From Rhynchopus sp. YZ270_cl-10 (taxonomy: Eukaryota > Euglenozoa > Diplonemea > Diplonemida > Diplonemidae): a stretch of DNA of 64,000 bases. The notes under the pieces are model-generated. The model saw only the letters and a list, made by a program, of their open reading frames with translations. It had not been told where the DNA came from and did not search any database. The stretch covers positions 744,001 through 808,000 of the forward strand of contig OZ037852.1 of assembly GCA_964035575.1 (NCBI GenBank). The letters are read 5' to 3'. Every line of letters starts with the position of its first letter. Within the stretch, counting starts at the first letter, position 1. This document shows, one piece after another, positions 61,941 to 64,000 of the stretch. Both the position numbers and the translations under genes were made by a program.

Positions 61941-62730
61941 TTAAAAAGAGTCCTTATTTGCATTTTTGGGCTCCGCCCGTGCAGTGGTGGGGTCAATCTC
62001 AAAAATTGGACAATTTTTTGACCACTTAAATTTTGAGAAATATGAGCCCGGTTCCTTATACGTGGGGCCCATTTTCGGCTAAAATTTTCCTCAAAATCTG
62101 GTTTTGTAAAATTGACCCTTTACTCCCCCCCCACATCGATTTCAATACTATACCTTACTTCACCTACGGTTGCCCTTACAGGGGGGTGAAGGAAGGTAAG
62201 TTGATTAAAAAGAGTCCTTATTTGCATTTTTGGGCTCCGCCCGTGCAGTGGTGGGGTCAATCTCAAAAATTGGACAATTTTTTGACCACTTAAATTTTGA
62301 GAAATATGAGCCCGGTTCCTTATACGTGGGGCCCATTTTCGGCTAAAATTTTCCTCAAAATCTGGTTTTGTAAAATTGACCCTTTACTCCCCCCCCACAT
62401 CGATTTCAATACTATACCTTACTTCACCTACGGTTGCCCTTACAGGGGGGTGAAGGAAGGTAAGTTGAAAAGAGTCCTTATTTGCATTTTTGGGCTCCGC
62501 CCGTGCAGTGGTGGGGTCAATCTCAAAAATTGGACAATTTTTTGACCACTTAAATTTTGAGAAATATGAGCCCGGTTCCTTATACGTGGGGCCCATTTTC
62601 GGCTAAAATTTTCCTCAAAATCTGGTTTTGTAAAATTGACCCTTTACTCCCCCCCCACATCGATTTCAATACTATACCTTACTTCACCTACGGTTGCCCT
62701 TACAGGGGGGTGAAGGAAGGTAAGTTGAAA
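61941..62730 (+). repeat. 264-bp unit in three tandem copies
   Basis: Copies start at 61941, 62205 and about 62465 (third shortened by four bases at the junction) and are nearly identical. Each carries the GTGGTGGGGTCAATCTC core and ends in GTGAAGGAAGGTAAGTTGA. A diverged single copy lies at 2597-2760. The shared short peptide frame is an artefact of duplication. Confidence 0.93.
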
Positions 62731-62968
62731 ACTGAGGGTAGAGTGTTCGTGCTTTTAGATAAGCGGACAGTGCAAAGATTCAGTTCAAAGATTACGAACG
62801 CTTCACTGGATACAGTGCGACGCAGGACACTGGCTCAAATAAATAGAACAAAAACTGTAAATTCAACCCTACAGTGCTTCATTGCTTTTTGACATAAAAA
62901 GTAAGTTTGTTTTCGAAGAGCCATGTATGCAAAAGGGATACATGCATCTTGTCCCCGGGAAAGGGCGT

Positions 62969-63418
62969 TTACTGGGGGGGGTCGAATAAAGCACGTACGT
63001 GTTTTATTAGGCGTCCCTACACTTCAGATCCTGAGGTTTGAAAAAAAAAAAAGTTCGAAAAGGCGAATAAAGCACGTACGTGCTTTATTCGCCTTTTCGA
63101 ACTTTTTGGAAAGTTTTTCCAGTCGCAATTTTTTTTTCGATTTTTTTTCGCCCAAGAGGTGAATTTGTTGCATTTCCGAGCCAATCCCGGCTTGTGGTGG
63201 GGGATATACGGAAAAATGGACAAAATTTCAGCGACTTAAATTTTCACAAAATACGAACTACCTTGTCACAACACAGGAAAAGTTCAAAAAGTCGAATAAA
63301 ACACGTACGTGCTTTATTCGACGCAAAAAAAAGCAAAAAACCCATTTTTCAAATGCGTGCTTTATTCGACGTACGTGCTTTATTCGAATTACCTCGTTTA
63401 TTCGCCCCCCCCCCAGTA
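62969..63418. mobile_element. ~450-bp foldback element with GAATAAAGCACGTACGTG palindromes
   Basis: TTACTGGGGGGGG-CGAATAAA at the left end is mirrored at the right end (TTTATTCG and a C-run, then CAGTAA). Four palindromic modules of AATAAAGCACGTACGTGC type lie inside, at 62983, 63062, 63292 and 63357. A GTGGTGGGGGATATA repeat is enclosed. Confidence 0.65.
63048..63107. repeat. Perfect 60-nt palindrome
   Basis: Every base from 63048 pairs with its mirror to 63107, centred on ACGT/ACGT-type sequence CACGTACGTG. Left half AAAAAGTTCGAAAAGGCGAA continuing into TAAAGCACGT. Confidence 0.95.
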
Positions 63419-63584
63419 ATAAAAATAATGAAAATATTTAAAAGGGCACATCATTCACAGATCCTATGAACACAGTCAACATCTGAACAACAATACACCA
63501 TTTCCTTGGCGTAGAACCAACAGAAGATGAACAGCTCTCAAAGAACCTTGTGAGCAATGCCAACAAAAAGAAAAGAGAAAAAAA

Positions 63585-63622
63585 GAACTTGAATTATGAA
63601 CGTGCCTCTCGTGCACACACCA
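63585..63622 (+). repeat. Intergenic stem-loop with CTCTCGT loop
   Basis: Lead AAGAACTTGAATTATG; GTGC (63602-63605), loop CTCTCGT, GCAC (63613-63616). Confidence 0.7.
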
Positions 63623-64000
63623 TCCGCACCACTATTGTAATCGCGCTGGAACACGCTGGGTTAACGAATATGAACAGCATATCCTAGAATAACCAGGTCA
63701 TTTTTCGGATATAGCCCAATTTTTGAAGAAAAAAAAATTGCTCGGCTCATGGCGGAAGCCCTGAATTCGAGAGCAAAACAAAAAAAAAGGGGGGGAAGAA
63801 GAAGAACCTCATGGGTTTCACGAGCATTTCCGGATAGGGCAAGGAGGGCAAAAAAAAGCCTTTTTTTGTTTTTGGGGTAACATTGTTCAAGTGGTATATG
63901 GGCGGATTTGTTTGTACACAAAAGTTGTAGACAAAAGAAAAACATAGGGACCACACCGATACTGACCAGGGCCAAAAATAATATAAATTAACAACAAACA
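63623..64000. other. Spacer to window end
   Basis: No gene or element recognised; short open frames on minus are AT-rich and unconvincing. Confidence 0.35.

Noticed and set aside
62033-62892. Three similar short plus-strand peptides
   Set aside because: Produced by the 264-bp tandem repeat; AT-rich, no start context.

Overview
The window looks like nuclear DNA of a unicellular eukaryote, most likely a euglenozoan and perhaps a diplonemid (inference, about 50-60% sure). All convincing host genes are on the minus strand, as in a unidirectional gene array. Almost every start codon has a CAG 3' splice-acceptor-like site 14-57 bases upstream. The Rieske protein and the Cache-HAMP receptor cyclase are of kinds common in Euglenozoa. 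Coding DNA is GC-rich, while spacers are long, T/A-tracted and repeat-rich. No tRNA, rRNA, CRISPR array or prokaryote-style operon was seen.

Layout. 1-6.0 kb: satellite and repeat-rich DNA, with hexamer (CGTACA) and heptamer (CAGTACA) arrays and a dispersed GTGGTGGGGTCAATTT repeat. 6.0-13.5 kb: three ankyrin-repeat paralogues that differ in length by 300-bp units, with a tyrosine-recombinase fragment between the first two. 13.7-19 kb: a nest of inverted-repeat elements, including one with ~180-bp terminal inverted repeats (TIRs), a 411-bp-arm palindrome and an OTU-protease/zinc-finger ORF. 19.4-21.6 kb: an unrecognised protein gene. 21.6-27.4 kb: no host gene, but several small transposons, one of them a pogo/Tc1-like element with TA target duplication.

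27.5-39.8 kb: metabolic and signalling genes. These are a fused alpha/beta 2-oxoacid dehydrogenase E1 with two introns, the Rieske subunit of complex III, a Kelch protein with an embedded SH3 domain, an aldo-keto reductase, and a small ankyrin protein. E1, Rieske and possibly the reductase carry mitochondrial-type N-termini. 39.9-49.85 kb: a ~4.95-kb tandem duplication carrying two GH38 alpha-mannosidases whose similarity is mosaic. 49.9-57.8 kb: spacer with transposons and many hairpins. 57.9-60.3 kb: a receptor-type class III cyclase homologue. 60.4-64 kb: repeats, including a 264-bp tandem triplication and a perfect 60-nt palindrome.

The most interesting signal is a superfamily of short intergenic stem-loops. 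They have an A-rich lead, a TTGAA/TATAA box, an outer AAGATG/CATCTT-type stem and an inner stem closed by a CTCTCGT-like loop. They occur in many spacers, always in the same orientation relative to the genes, and their stems show compensatory base changes. Two small transposons sit inside members of these hairpin families, giving natural empty-site comparisons. Everything was read by eye; identities, folds and domain calls were not computed.
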